Shown here piece by piece: positions 16,906 to 25,607 of a DNA stretch of 64,000 nucleotides (positions are counted from its first letter, which is position 1; the number at the start of each line of letters is the position of its first letter). The notes under the pieces are model-generated. The model was not told the origin of the DNA. It made no database searches and saw only the letters and a program-made list of their open reading frames with translations. The translations under genes were made by a program, and so were the position numbers. The stretch spans positions 5,896,001 to 5,960,000 of the forward strand of contig NZ_CP074380.1 of NCBI RefSeq assembly GCF_022695595.1. The letters are read 5' to 3'. The DNA comes from Streptomyces sp. MST-110588. GTDB lineage: Bacteria; Actinomycetota; Actinomycetes; Streptomycetales; Streptomycetaceae.

Positions 16906-17183
16906 CGATGTGCGCCTCGTGGTAGTGGTTCGAGCCTCTTCCCGCGGGGTCCGGAAAACGGTGGCCGGCACACCGGGAGCCGGTGGCCGGGATTGATCCC
17001 GGTGATCGCGGCAAGGTGTTTCCTGTGCGGGGAGGAGGCGGTGACGTCCGACTTTACTCCGTGCCCGGGGCCCGGCCCGCGCCCAGGCCGTACGGACCGA
17101 GGGGAGCCCGGCCATGCGGGCCCCGTGCTGCTACGGTCCCGACCGCCGCCCACATAACCCATATCGCTCATACGGAGGAATGC

Positions 17184-18185
17184 ATGCCGTACCTGGACAC
17201 TTTGCCGGTCATCGTCGCGGTGGACGGATCCCCGGACAGCGAGCGGGCGTTGCACTGGGCCATCGAGGCGGCACGGCTGCGTTCGGCGCCACTCCAGGTC
17301 GTCCACGCCTGGCCGTACGCGTCCCCGCCGGAGGCCGCCGTCACCGCGACCGGTGAGGGCGATCCCGTACTGGACGAACTGCGCGGGAAGCTGGTGCGGC
17401 GGGGCGCCGGCGGCGGACTGCCCGAGATCACCTTTCGCGGCCTGAGCGGCCTGACCGACACCGTGCTGCCCGCGCTGGGCGACGAGGCCCAACTGCTCGT
17501 GCTGGGCTCGCGCGGACGCGGTGGATTCGCCAGCCTGCTGCTCGGCTCCAACGGTCTGGCCTGCGCCGCGCACTCCGCCGCGCCGGTCGTGGTGGTGCCG
17601 CGGCCGGACCGCGGCGGCGCCCCCGGGCACGCCGCCGAGCAAGGCACTTCGGGCGGGGACGCTTTGAGCGGGGGTGCCTTGGGCGCAGACACCTTGGGCG
17701 GCGAGGCCCGCCGTCCCGCCGCCGGCCGGATCACGCTGGGCATCGACGCCACCTCCGACGAGCCGGGAGCGATCGGCTTCGCCTTCGAGGAGGCGAGCCG
17801 GCGCGCGGCCCGTCTCGACGTCGTCTGCGGCTACTCCTGGCCGATGCTCACGCCGCCCGCCTTCGAGTACACGGCAGCGTACGAGGGCACGCAGCAGGAG
17901 TACGAGGACGCGCTGGCCAAGCGGCTGGCGGAGGCCCTGGCGCCGTACCGCGACCGGCATCCCGAGGTGGCGGTCGAGATCACGCTGCGGGACGCGGACG
18001 CCGCCGGCCAACTGGTCGAGGCGTCGAAGGACAGCGATCTGCTGGTCGTCGCCCGGCACCGCCGGCGGCTGCCGGTGGGCCGCCGCCTCGGCTCGGTGAC
18101 GCACGCCGTACTGCTGCACGCCCTGTGCCCGATCGCGGTCGTGCCCGCCCCGGCCGCCGGCCCGCCCGCCGCGCCGCAGCCCTGA
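17184..18185 (+). CDS. tandem universal stress protein (UspA family)
   Basis: The 333-residue protein has two Usp domains. The first begins PVIVAVDGSPDSERALHWA and ends with the ATP-binding motif GSRGRGGFASLLLGSNG. The second (RITLGIDATSDEPGAIGFAF) ends ARHRRRLPVGRRLGSVTH, where the glycine motif is degraded, so perhaps only the first binds ATP. A Gly/Ala/Asp-rich linker joins them. CGGAGG sits about six bases before the ATG. It is divergent from the methyltransferase operon across 278 bases. Such proteins respond to redox and nutrient stress. Confidence 0.92.
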   Translation: MPYLDTLPVIVAVDGSPDSERALHWAIEAARLRSAPLQVVHAWPYASPPEAAVTATGEGDPVLDELRGKLVRRGAGGGLPEITFRGLSGLTDTVLPALGDEAQLLVLGSRGRGGFASLLLGSNGLACAAHSAAPVVVVPRPDRGGAPGHAAEQGTSGGDALSGGALGADTLGGEARRPAAGRITLGIDATSDEPGAIGFAFEEASRRAARLDVVCGYSWPMLTPPAFEYTAAYEGTQQEYEDALAKRLAEALAPYRDRHPEVAVEITLRDADAAGQLVEASKDSDLLVVARHRRRLPVGRRLGSVTHAVLLHALCPIAVVPAPAAGPPAAPQP

Positions 18186-18301
18186 GCCCGAGGGCCGCGA
18201 CGCGCGACGACGCGTGACCTGGCGCCCCACGGCAACCGGCAGCCGGCAACCGGCCACCGCGGCCACCGCCCGCCGGACTCACCAGGTACCGCCCACCGGA
18301 C

Positions 18302-18820
18302 TCACCGGATGCCGAACGCCTCCGCGTAGCGCACCGTGCCGCGCGGGGGCTCGGAGCCGTCCAGGGACAGCGCCATGAACGCCTCGTCCGGCCACTCCTG
18401 CGGCGCCAGGATCCCGAACCGCGAGGCCGGCTCGAAACCGAAACGCGGGTAGTACGAGGGGTGCCCGAGCACGATCGCGGTCCGCTCGCCGGCCGCCCGC
18501 GCCGCGTCCAGCAGCGCCCGTATGACGGCGCCGCCCACACCCCGCTTCTGCCACTCGGGCAGTACGGCGCACGGCGCCAGCGCGACGGCGCTCGCCTCGC
18601 CCACGTGGCACCGGGTGAGCAGCGCGTGCGCGGCCACCGTGCCGTCCGCCGCCTCGGCGACGTACGACAGACCTGGCAGCCGGGCCGCCGGATCCCGGCG
18701 CAGCGCGTCGACGAGATCAGCCTCGGCGGCCGTCTCGAAGGCGGCGAGATTCACCCGGCGAACGGCCGGGATGTCCGCTGAGGTCTCGGGCCTGACCTGC
18801 CAGATGTCCATGTGCGCCAT
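18302..18820 (-). CDS. GNAT N-acetyltransferase (YhbS-like)
   Basis: This 172-residue protein has the acetyl-CoA loop LPEWQKRGVGGAVIRALLD and the conserved VLGHPSYYPRFGFEPAS segment seen in YhbS-type acetyltransferases. The start is taken at 18820 (MAHMDIWQVRPETSAD); 18811 is an alternative. Substrate unknown. Confidence 0.88.
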   Translation of the reverse strand: MAHMDIWQVRPETSADIPAVRRVNLAAFETAAEADLVDALRRDPAARLPGLSYVAEAADGTVAAHALLTRCHVGEASAVALAPCAVLPEWQKRGVGGAVIRALLDAARAAGERTAIVLGHPSYYPRFGFEPASRFGILAPQEWPDEAFMALSLDGSEPPRGTVRYAEAFGIR

Positions 18821-18917
18821 GGTGCCACGGCCCCGGAACGCCAACCCCGTCGGCCGGCGGACACCGCGGCACCCGGCCGGCCCACCGCTGCCCCTCTACG
18901 GCCCGGCTACGGCCCCG

Positions 18918-19271
18918 CTACCGCGCGAGTGCCGGCTGGTCCGTGACCCACAGCCACGTCCCGTCCGGCTGGCGACGGGCTATCTCGACGGACACGTCGC
19001 CGTTGGTCTGCGTGGCCGCTGTCATCGCCACGTCGCCGGTCACCAGCGCCGGGTGCTGCCTGCCCGGCGAGAGCACCGGCGCCGCCGCGACGAACTGCTC
19101 GTACACCTTGCGGATCTCCGCATGTCCGGACGCGAGGCTGCCCGGTGGGAACGCCAGCACGGCGTCCGGCTCGTACAGCGCCACCAGCCCGTCGACGTCC
19201 CCCGCGTTGGCGCGCTCGATGAAGTACTTGCCCAGGTCGTTCGGCTCGGTGGCCACTTCCTTGTTTGTCAT
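18918..19271 (-). CDS. SnoaL/DUF4440-type NTF2-like protein
   Basis: The 117-residue single-domain protein (YFIERANAGDVDGLVALYEPDAVLAF and on to DGTWLWVTDQPA) fits the NTF2-like cone fold of the SgcJ/EcaC/DUF4440 group. Members are small enzymes or ligand-binding proteins and this one has no clear catalytic residues. It is divergent from the WYL regulator with 63 bases between starts, so it is a likely target of that regulator. Confidence 0.82.
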   Translation of the reverse strand: MTNKEVATEPNDLGKYFIERANAGDVDGLVALYEPDAVLAFPPGSLASGHAEIRKVYEQFVAAAPVLSPGRQHPALVTGDVAMTAATQTNGDVSVEIARRQPDGTWLWVTDQPALAR

Positions 19272-19334
19272 GCCGACAAGCCTCCCAACGAATACACGAC
19301 ACCCTGTGTCACGTATTCCCTATAGGCTTTTCGG

Positions 19335-20309
19335 GTGCGCGCCGACCGGTTGGTATCGCTGGTACTCCTGCTGCGCCAGCACGGCCGGCTGTCCGCGACC
19401 GCGCTGGCCCGCGAGCTGGAGGTGTCCACCCGCACCGTGCTGCGCGACATCGAGGCACTGTCCGCGGCCGGCGTCCCGGTCTACGCCGAGCGCGGTCGGC
19501 ACGGCGGTTTTGCGCTGCTGCCCGGTTTCCACACCGAGCTGACCGGACTGAACCACGACGAGGCGCTCGCGCTGCTGGTCGCCGGTTCGCGGCGCGGCGC
19601 GCAGGTATTCGGACTCGGCCCGGCGCTCGCTTCGGCCCTGCGCAAGGTCGTTGACGCGCTGCCGGAGAGCTATCGGGCCACCGCGGCCGGCGCGGCTCGG
19701 CGACTGCTCATCGATCCGGAGACCGACCTCCTCTCGCGTCGACTGGTTGCCGAGGAGGTGCCCGACACGATCGTGGCCGAGGTGCGGCGCGCGGTGTTCG
19801 CCGGGCACAAGCTGCGCATCCATTACGCGGCCGTGGAGCAGGCCCCGAAGTGGCGCACCGTGGACCCGATCGGCCTGGTCACCGTACGCGACCAGGGTTA
19901 CTTGCTGGCCACGCGGACGGGCGCGGACCGTACCTACCGGCTGTCCCGCATCCTGGCCGCCGAGGAACTCGCCGAACCGGCACAGCGGCCGGACCGGGTC
20001 GATCTGGGCCGGGCCTGGCAGGAACGCAGCACACGGTTCCGGACCGGCGGCGATCAAGTCACCGTGCTGGTACGGATGGACCCGGCGCGGCGGGAGGACG
20101 TGGTGGGCACCGCGCTGGCCGTCCTCGCAGAGGAAACCGATGCGGACGGCCGGCTGCGGCTGGAGGTGACCTTCCAAGATCCCAGACATGCCGAATGGGC
20201 GATGTGGCACCTCGGCGCGGACGCGGAAGCCCTGGCTCCGCAGTGGTTGCGCGACTGCCTGCGCGACCGCGCCGCCGCGCTCGCCGCCCGTTACGGACTG
20301 CCCTCCTGA
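19335..20309 (+). CDS. YafY-type HTH/WYL-domain transcriptional regulator
   Basis: The 324-residue protein has an N-terminal winged HTH (LSATALARELEVSTRTVLRDIEALSAAG) and a WYL-type ligand domain (LRIHYAAVEQAPKWRTVDPIGLVTVRDQGYLLA), then a WCX C-terminal domain. WYL regulators bind nucleotides or other small molecules. The gene begins with GTG or ATG close to the divergent NTF2-like gene, its probable target. Confidence 0.92.
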   Translation: MRADRLVSLVLLLRQHGRLSATALARELEVSTRTVLRDIEALSAAGVPVYAERGRHGGFALLPGFHTELTGLNHDEALALLVAGSRRGAQVFGLGPALASALRKVVDALPESYRATAAGAARRLLIDPETDLLSRRLVAEEVPDTIVAEVRRAVFAGHKLRIHYAAVEQAPKWRTVDPIGLVTVRDQGYLLATRTGADRTYRLSRILAAEELAEPAQRPDRVDLGRAWQERSTRFRTGGDQVTVLVRMDPARREDVVGTALAVLAEETDADGRLRLEVTFQDPRHAEWAMWHLGADAEALAPQWLRDCLRDRAAALAARYGLPS

Positions 20310-20404
20310 GAGCAGCCGCCAAGCGGGCGGATCCGCCGGCGGTCGGCCTTCGCCGTACTTCGCCCTTCGCCGTACTTCGCCCTGCGCCGCAACCGGCTGG
20401 GGTT

Positions 20405-21067
20405 TCAGTCCCCGGCCGGGCCCGAGAACGCCGCGCGGCGCTGCGGGCGGCGCATCAGGAAGACGGCGGCGGAACCGGCCGCGAACAGGGCGAAGACCGA
20501 GATGGCGGTGCTCACCCAGGTCGCGCCGAGCCACTGGCCGCCGACGTACCCCAGGCACACGCTGTACGCGGCCCAGGCGAGTCCGGCCAGCGCCGACCAG
20601 GGCAGGAACTCCCGGACCGTACGGTGGGCGACGCCCGCGCCCAGACTGACCACGGAGCGGCCGGCCGGTGCGAAGCGGGCCAGTACGACGATGCCGCCGC
20701 CGCCCCGTGTGAGCGCGGCGCCGAGTCGTTCCTGCGCGGCGGTCAGGCGGCGGGAGCGGGCGATGGCCCGGTCGAAGCGGTCGCCGCCGCGCCAGGCGAG
20801 GCGGTAGGCGACCATGTCGCCCAGTACGGACGCGGTGGCGGCGCACAGGACCAGGGCGAGCATTTCCGGGACGTCCGCACCGCCCCGTACGGACCCGGCG
20901 ACGCCTACCGCTCCGGCGGCGGTCTGGGTCCCGGCGGCCGTGGTGGCCGCGGTGATCACCAGCACGCCGCTGGGCAGGATGGGCACGAAGACATCGAGGA
21001 TCACGGAGAGCCCGATGATCGCGAAGATCCACGGGGAGTCACTGAAGGACCCCAGGCTTTCCAACAA
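20405..21067 (-). CDS. DedA-family membrane protein
   Basis: About 220 residues with five or six membrane segments. It has the DedA features GDMVAYRLAWRGG, FAPAGRSVVSLGAGV (the conserved F-x-P-x-x-R region) and WSALAGLAWAAYSVCLGYVGG. DedA proteins flip polyprenyl or phospholipid carriers across the membrane. TTG at 21067, seven bases after CGGGAGC, gives the normal family length; an upstream ATG at 21196 would add 43 atypical residues. Confidence 0.85.
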   Translation of the reverse strand: MLESLGSFSDSPWIFAIIGLSVILDVFVPILPSGVLVITAATTAAGTQTAAGAVGVAGSVRGGADVPEMLALVLCAATASVLGDMVAYRLAWRGGDRFDRAIARSRRLTAAQERLGAALTRGGGGIVVLARFAPAGRSVVSLGAGVAHRTVREFLPWSALAGLAWAAYSVCLGYVGGQWLGATWVSTAISVFALFAAGSAAVFLMRRPQRRAAFSGPAGD

Positions 21068-21484
21068 CGTTCTGCTCCCGGTCCGAACCCCTGCCGCGAC
21101 GTCGCGTGGGGCGGCTGGGGCGGCGCTACAGCCATACAGCGTACGCCTGAGTGGGGGTAGTGGGCGGGCCGGGGCGCGATGTGTTGTTGATATCACCCGA
21201 AACCGGTCGGCTTCGGGGTCTTCAGGTGTCGCCGGGTGTCTTCAGGTGTTGGCTCCGGGAGTCTTCGGGCTTCTCCTCAAGCCCCTCCCCAGGCCCCTCC
21301 CCAGGCCCCTCCCCGGATCCCCTTTCCAGGGCCCTTTTCGGCGCTCCGGGTGGTTCATGTCACCCGAACAGACCAGAGACGCGGCATAAAAGTCGCCGGA
21401 CGGGAACGGTATGTGCCGTAATGCGCGCTCCACGTGATCACATCGGAGCGACTGGGTGGCACTACCGATGGAAGGAGCGGTTCA

Positions 21485-22171
21485 GTGGGACGAGCGATGA
21501 AGCGGGTGGCGACGGGGATGGCGGCGGAAACGGCGCGGGGTGCCGGGGAACAGAGGGGGAGGGGCAGAGCTGTGGTCGTCAGGGCGGCGAGTGCCGTGGC
21601 CGCCGCGGGCGCGGTGATGGCGGCGCTGGCCTCGGCTTCCGTGCCGACGGCCGCGGCGGAGGGCGACAGCCATTACACGGCGCGCTCGACGACACAGTTC
21701 TCGCCGGCGGACGGGCCCGTGCTGACCAAGGCGGTGACCTACAACACCAAGCTGGTGCCCGCGTCCTCCCAGGTCACGGTCACCGAGGAAGCGCGTACCG
21801 AAAGCACCGAGGTCACGCTGGAGGTGAGCGGGCTGCAGCCGAACCGTGCGTACGGGGCGCATGTGCACACCCGGCCCTGCGGCCGGCAGCCGGCGGAGTC
21901 CGGGACGCACTACCAGGACCGTAAAGATCCCAAGGAGCCCTCGGTGGACCCGGCCTACGCCAACGCCAAGAACGAGGCGTGGCTGGACTTCACCACGGAC
22001 GCCGACGGGAAGGGCAGTGCCAAGTCCTCGCACAACTGGCACTTCCGTGCGGGCGAGGCCCAATCGGTCGTGATCCATGCGCGGAGGACCGCGACCGGGC
22101 CCGGTGAGGCGGGGGAGGCGGGCAAGCGGGTGGCCTGTGTGACGGTCCCCTTCGGGCAGGCGGGCCGCTGA
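21485..22171 (+). CDS. secreted Cu/Zn-superoxide-dismutase-like protein (paralogue A)
   Basis: A 228-residue protein with a long signal region (VVRAASAVAAAGAVMAALASA) and a SodC-like beta barrel containing YGAHVHTRPCG, SGTHYQ and SVVIHAR. The histidines match the copper ligands of Cu/Zn SOD (HVH, H, H) and two cysteines (RPCG, VACVTV) match the disulfide. The loop that normally carries the zinc ligands has no histidines, so a copper-only type site is possible. The GTG at 21485 has GGAAGGAG about eight bases upstream. A close paralogue lies at 48287. Confidence 0.8.
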   Translation: MGRAMKRVATGMAAETARGAGEQRGRGRAVVVRAASAVAAAGAVMAALASASVPTAAAEGDSHYTARSTTQFSPADGPVLTKAVTYNTKLVPASSQVTVTEEARTESTEVTLEVSGLQPNRAYGAHVHTRPCGRQPAESGTHYQDRKDPKEPSVDPAYANAKNEAWLDFTTDADGKGSAKSSHNWHFRAGEAQSVVIHARRTATGPGEAGEAGKRVACVTVPFGQAGR

Positions 22172-22286
22172 CCGGACGCCGGACGGATGCGCGCACTGAA
22201 ATAACAGGGGCGAGCACCGGAATAACGGGGCGCGCACAGAAACCGAGCACCGAAACCGAGCACCGAAACCGAGCACAGAATCAAAG

Positions 22287-22326
22287 GGCGTACGGGCTCC
22301 CGTGATCCTGCGGGAGCCCGTACGCC
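22287..22326. terminator. bidirectional hairpin terminator between SOD-like and DoxX genes
   Basis: The arms 22287-22302 and 22311-22326 are perfect 16-bp complements around the loop TGATCCTG. There is no T-run, which is normal for Streptomyces. It sits between two convergent genes and should stop both. Just upstream, about 22239-22276, a 12-bp unit CGAGCACCGAAA is repeated three times. Confidence 0.9.
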
Positions 22327-22380
22327 GTATGAGAGAGAGTTCGAGAGTTCGCTACCGGACCGCGGGAAAGCGCCGCGAGG

Positions 22381-22854
22381 TCAGGCGGCGGTCGGCTCGC
22401 GCCGGGTCTCGGCGGTGGCGCTCCGCGCCCGCCGCTGCTCGCCGAAGAGGGCGCGGTCCAGCGACCAGGGGCCGGGGCCGGTGAAGACGATCAGCAGGAA
22501 CGCCCAGCAGAACAGCGCGGACAGCTCGCCACCGTTCTGTATCGGCCACAGGCCCCCGCCCGCGTGGACGGAGAAGTACGCGTAGGCCATGGAGCCGGAG
22601 CTGATCAGGGCGGCCACGCGGGTGCCCAGTCCCAGCGCCACCAGGACACCGCCGACGAGCTGGATGACGGCGGCGTACCAGCCGGGCCAGGTGCCCGTCG
22701 GGACGGTGCTGCCGTTGCCGCCCATGGCGCCACCGAGCACGCCGAACAGGGAGGCGGCGCCGTGGCAGGCGAAGAGCAGGCCGACGACGACGCGGAACAG
22801 GGACAGGACGTGGGGGGTGGATTTTTCGGTGAAATCGGTGAGAGGGGCGGACAT
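22381..22854 (-). CDS. DoxX-family membrane protein
   Basis: The 157-residue protein has four membrane helices with DoxX features: VLSLFRVVVGLLFACHGAASLFG, IQLVGGVLVALGLGTRVAA and ALFCWAFLLIVFTGPGPWSLD. DoxX proteins associate with redox and thiol-stress systems; some act with superoxide dismutase, and here a SOD-like gene is the convergent neighbour. A possible iron-box-like site lies upstream. Confidence 0.88.
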   Translation of the reverse strand: MSAPLTDFTEKSTPHVLSLFRVVVGLLFACHGAASLFGVLGGAMGGNGSTVPTGTWPGWYAAVIQLVGGVLVALGLGTRVAALISSGSMAYAYFSVHAGGGLWPIQNGGELSALFCWAFLLIVFTGPGPWSLDRALFGEQRRARSATAETRREPTAA

Positions 22855-22897
22855 GGTGGGACTCCTACGGACTTGGGGACGAAAGCCGATGAGGGGT

Positions 22898-22916
22898 CCA
22901 GGTTAGGGAGACCTAA
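22898..22916 (-). promoter_or_regulatory. possible iron-box (DmdR/IdeR)-like site upstream of doxX
   Basis: On the minus strand TTAGGTCTCCCTAACCTGG agrees at 13 of 19 positions with the iron-box consensus, mainly in the two outer half-sites. It ends about 43 bases from the DoxX start. Six mismatches make this a weak candidate. A 10-bp palindrome ACTTGCAAGT lies beside it at 22922-22931. Confidence 0.3.
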
Positions 22917-22931
22917 TCAATACTTGCAAGT

Positions 22932-23422
22932 TCAACATCTGGCCATATAGGGCCGTTGGCCCAAAACGGCCGTGGCCGCAAGAGCCGCCCGTGCCGCCGC
23001 GTCGGTATCGGCCGGCGTCACCGACCCCACGGCACAGCCGTGCGCCCGCGGCCGTCACTTGGCGGGCCGCCTTCCGGCCCCAGTGCTCCCATGAGGCGAT
23101 CCGGAACGCGGCCAGCACCTCCGCCTCCCTTCGGGCTCCCGTGCGCGGTGGCCGGAAACCGCCCCCGGAAATCCTCCACGGGCCGCGCGTCAAGGGGCCC
23201 GGCGCGCCGCCCTTCCAGGGACGCGTGCGGCCCGTCACCCGGCTGGTGCGGACCTCCTGACGTGCGCTCCCGCGGCAGCGCCTCGTAGTGGGCCGGCTCC
23301 ACCTCTTTGGCGGTCAGTGGCCAGATCCCGGCACCGGGCCCGCGCACGGAACGGTGTCGTCGGTGAAGAGAGCGACCTGCGAAGCCATGGCGTGCCAAGA
23401 GGGGGCCCGCAGCTCCTCTGTA
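22932..23422. other. gene-poor stretch with no supported CDS
   Basis: About 490 bases between the DoxX promoter and the end of phoD. Overlapping open frames exist on both strands but their products are Arg/Pro/Gly-rich, as expected from shadow translation of GC-rich DNA. The minus-strand fragment VLAAFRIASWEHWG looks slightly protein-like and could be a decayed gene. Confidence 0.5.
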
Positions 23423-25282
23423 TCACTGATACAGAGGAGTCCGACCCGTATCGCCCTTGTTCTCCTTTTCGTCCTTCCCGCCTCTGTTGTCCGTGTCGTC
23501 GGTTTCGACCGCTTCCGAGAGCGCATGGTGCCAGACCGCCACCATCCGCTCCGGATCCTGTTGCTCCGCTCGTGCGTGGTCCAGCCGCAGGTCCGCCGCC
23601 CGCCCGCGCAGCGTCAGCGTCATGAGCTGATTGCCGAACCACGGCCCGCCCGTACGCCGCCACTCCACGGACGGCCGCGGCAGCCGTCCGTGCCGGGCCA
23701 GCACCTTGCCCAGCCGACGGCCCGTACGGCTCCAGCCGAAGCGGAAACCGGCCCGGACCGACGCGGGGATGCTGTTGTGCACGGGGGAACAGGTGAGCTG
23801 AAACACCCGGCTCCTGCGGACGCCGCCGCTGCCGGAGGCGCCCATGTCGGACGCGCCATCGCCGGACGCGCCACCGCCGTCAAAGGCGTCGCCCTTCCCG
23901 GGCCCGCCCGCGTCACCGGGCCACAACGGCTCGGCCACGTACGCGTGGTGCACATCGCCGGACAGTACGCACACCGTGGCGGGCGCCGCCTCCCCGCTCG
24001 CCGCCTCGGTGATCAGCTCGGTCAGCGCCTCGAAGGACTCCGGGAAGGCCGCCCAGTGCTCCAGGTCGGCCCGCTGGCGCAGCGTCTCGCTCCGCCGGGC
24101 CCAGCCCGCGCCCCGCTTTCCGCCGCACAGCGCGGCGTTCCACCCTTCCACGTCGTGTATCAGGTGCGGCAGCAGCCACGGCAGCGAACTGCCGATCAGG
24201 AGATGGTCGTACGATCCCCGGTCGGCCAGCGCCTCCTGCCGCAGCCACTTCATCTCGGCCGGGTCGAGCATCCCGCGCCGCCCTTCGTCCAGGACACGGT
24301 TGGCGCGGGTGTCGACCATGATCAGCCGCACCCGCCCGAAGTCGCGGCGGTAGCTCCAGCGGGCGCAGGCCGGCTCGGCGTCCGCGGCCGTCGCGAACTC
24401 CCGTACGAGTTCCGTGCCGTCCGGCAGGTCGCGCACCCGTACGTACAGCTCGTCGCGGGCCAGCTCGGCGGGCGAGAGGTTCCCCAGGTGCTGGTGCACC
24501 CAATAGGACATCAGGCCGCCCATGACGCGCTCCCGCCACCAGGAGGTCGCGCGCATCCGCGTCAGCCAGGCGGCGGAGGTGTTCCAGTCGTCGATGACGT
24601 CGTGGTCGTCGAAGATCATGCAGGTCGGGACGGTGGAGAGCAGCCAGCGCACCTCCGGGTCGAGCCAGGACTCGTAATAGAGGTGGGTGTACTCCTCATA
24701 GTTGGCCACCTGTTTCCACGGCGGCTGCGAGAGGTCGCGGTGCTCGGCGAGCAGCCGGGCGGTCGCGTCCGAGGTCTGGTCGGCGTAAACCTGGTCACCC
24801 AGCAGGATCAGCACATCGGGGCGGTCGCGGCCGGGATCGGAACTCAGGGCATGGGCCAGCGCATTCAGGGCGTCCGGTCCGATCGGGTCGTGCGAGGAGT
24901 CCGCGGGCGGCGCCGACCAGCGGCAGGACCCGAAAGCGATACGCAGCTCGGAACGCTGCGCCTGCCCGGGCCCGTTGCCTTCCTGGGGCCCTGTGGACGC
25001 CGGCAGCGTACGGATCGTGCTGGCCGGAAAGCGGCCGTCGGGCAGCGGCCACACCTCCTGCCCGTCCAGCAGGACGCGGTACGGTGTCTCGTCGCCCGGC
25101 GTCAGCCCCGTGACCGGGACCAGCGCGTAGTGGTGCCCGGCCACCTGCCACGTGCGTTCCGCGCCGCCCGCGCCGCTGTCGCACCGGACATGCACCTCGC
25201 ACGGCCGGTCCGTCTCGACCCATACCGTCGCACTGTCCTCGTCCACATACCGCAGCAGCGGTCCCAGACGTAACCCGGCCAT
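23423..25282 (-). CDS. PhoD-like alkaline phosphatase/phosphodiesterase
   Basis: The 619-residue protein has the PhoD layout: an N-terminal beta domain (LGPLLRYVDEDSATVWVETD), then the metallophosphatase core with FGSCRW, LLGDQVYAD, FDDHDVIDDWN, WLLPHLIHDVEGWN and SGDVHHAYV. These Asp/Asn/His residues bind Ca and Fe in PhoD and release phosphate from phosphodiesters and monoesters. No signal peptide is evident, unlike classical Tat-exported PhoD, so it may be cytosolic. An insert of Gly/Asp/Ser-Ala repeats (DGASDMGASGSG) interrupts the C-terminal part. Confidence 0.9.
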   Translation of the reverse strand: MAGLRLGPLLRYVDEDSATVWVETDRPCEVHVRCDSGAGGAERTWQVAGHHYALVPVTGLTPGDETPYRVLLDGQEVWPLPDGRFPASTIRTLPASTGPQEGNGPGQAQRSELRIAFGSCRWSAPPADSSHDPIGPDALNALAHALSSDPGRDRPDVLILLGDQVYADQTSDATARLLAEHRDLSQPPWKQVANYEEYTHLYYESWLDPEVRWLLSTVPTCMIFDDHDVIDDWNTSAAWLTRMRATSWWRERVMGGLMSYWVHQHLGNLSPAELARDELYVRVRDLPDGTELVREFATAADAEPACARWSYRRDFGRVRLIMVDTRANRVLDEGRRGMLDPAEMKWLRQEALADRGSYDHLLIGSSLPWLLPHLIHDVEGWNAALCGGKRGAGWARRSETLRQRADLEHWAAFPESFEALTELITEAASGEAAPATVCVLSGDVHHAYVAEPLWPGDAGGPGKGDAFDGGGASGDGASDMGASGSGGVRRSRVFQLTCSPVHNSIPASVRAGFRFGWSRTGRRLGKVLARHGRLPRPSVEWRRTGGPWFGNQLMTLTLRGRAADLRLDHARAEQQDPERMVAVWHHALSEAVETDDTDNRGGKDEKENKGDTGRTPLYQ

Positions 25283-25298
25283 CGACGACCCTCCCCTT

Positions 25299-25320
25299 AT
25301 ACGGGCACGTGCGCCCGTAT
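25299..25320. promoter_or_regulatory. inverted repeat upstream of phoD
   Basis: ATACGGGC and GCCCGTAT form a perfect 8-bp dyad separated by ACGTGC, 17-38 bases upstream of the PhoD start. It could be an operator or a 5' leader hairpin. It does not look like the direct-repeat PHO box bound by PhoP. Confidence 0.55.
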
Positions 25321-25607
25321 GTCGTGCTCAGAGGATAGGAGTTGACCGCGAGTCACGTACGCGCGGGACAACCTCCAGGCGGAACGGTTCTGCCTCCCCG
25401 TACAGGAAGGACGGCACCGCCCCACCGGAAGGTTGCCATGACTGCACGACTACCTCATGGGTGGATGTGTCCTGGAGGGGCGCGTCACGGATGGGCGCGA
25501 CGTGCCTCGCGACGCGTCATGGGCCGATTCGCGGACGCCTTATGAACACTCCGTCATGAACGATCCGTCATGAACGGTCCCTCGAACGATCCGTCATGAG
25601 CGAGCCG
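25321..25607. other. intergenic region with short direct repeats, no gene
   Basis: The stretch between phoD and the HNH nuclease holds no convincing gene. Near its right end the word GAACGATCCGTCATGA appears twice (about 25558 and 25582) among several TCCGTCATGA copies, close to the stop of the nuclease gene. Confidence 0.5.

Noticed and set aside
23288..25273. A 661-codon plus-strand frame opposite phoD
   Set aside because: PhoD active-site motifs are on the minus strand; the plus frame is compositional shadow.
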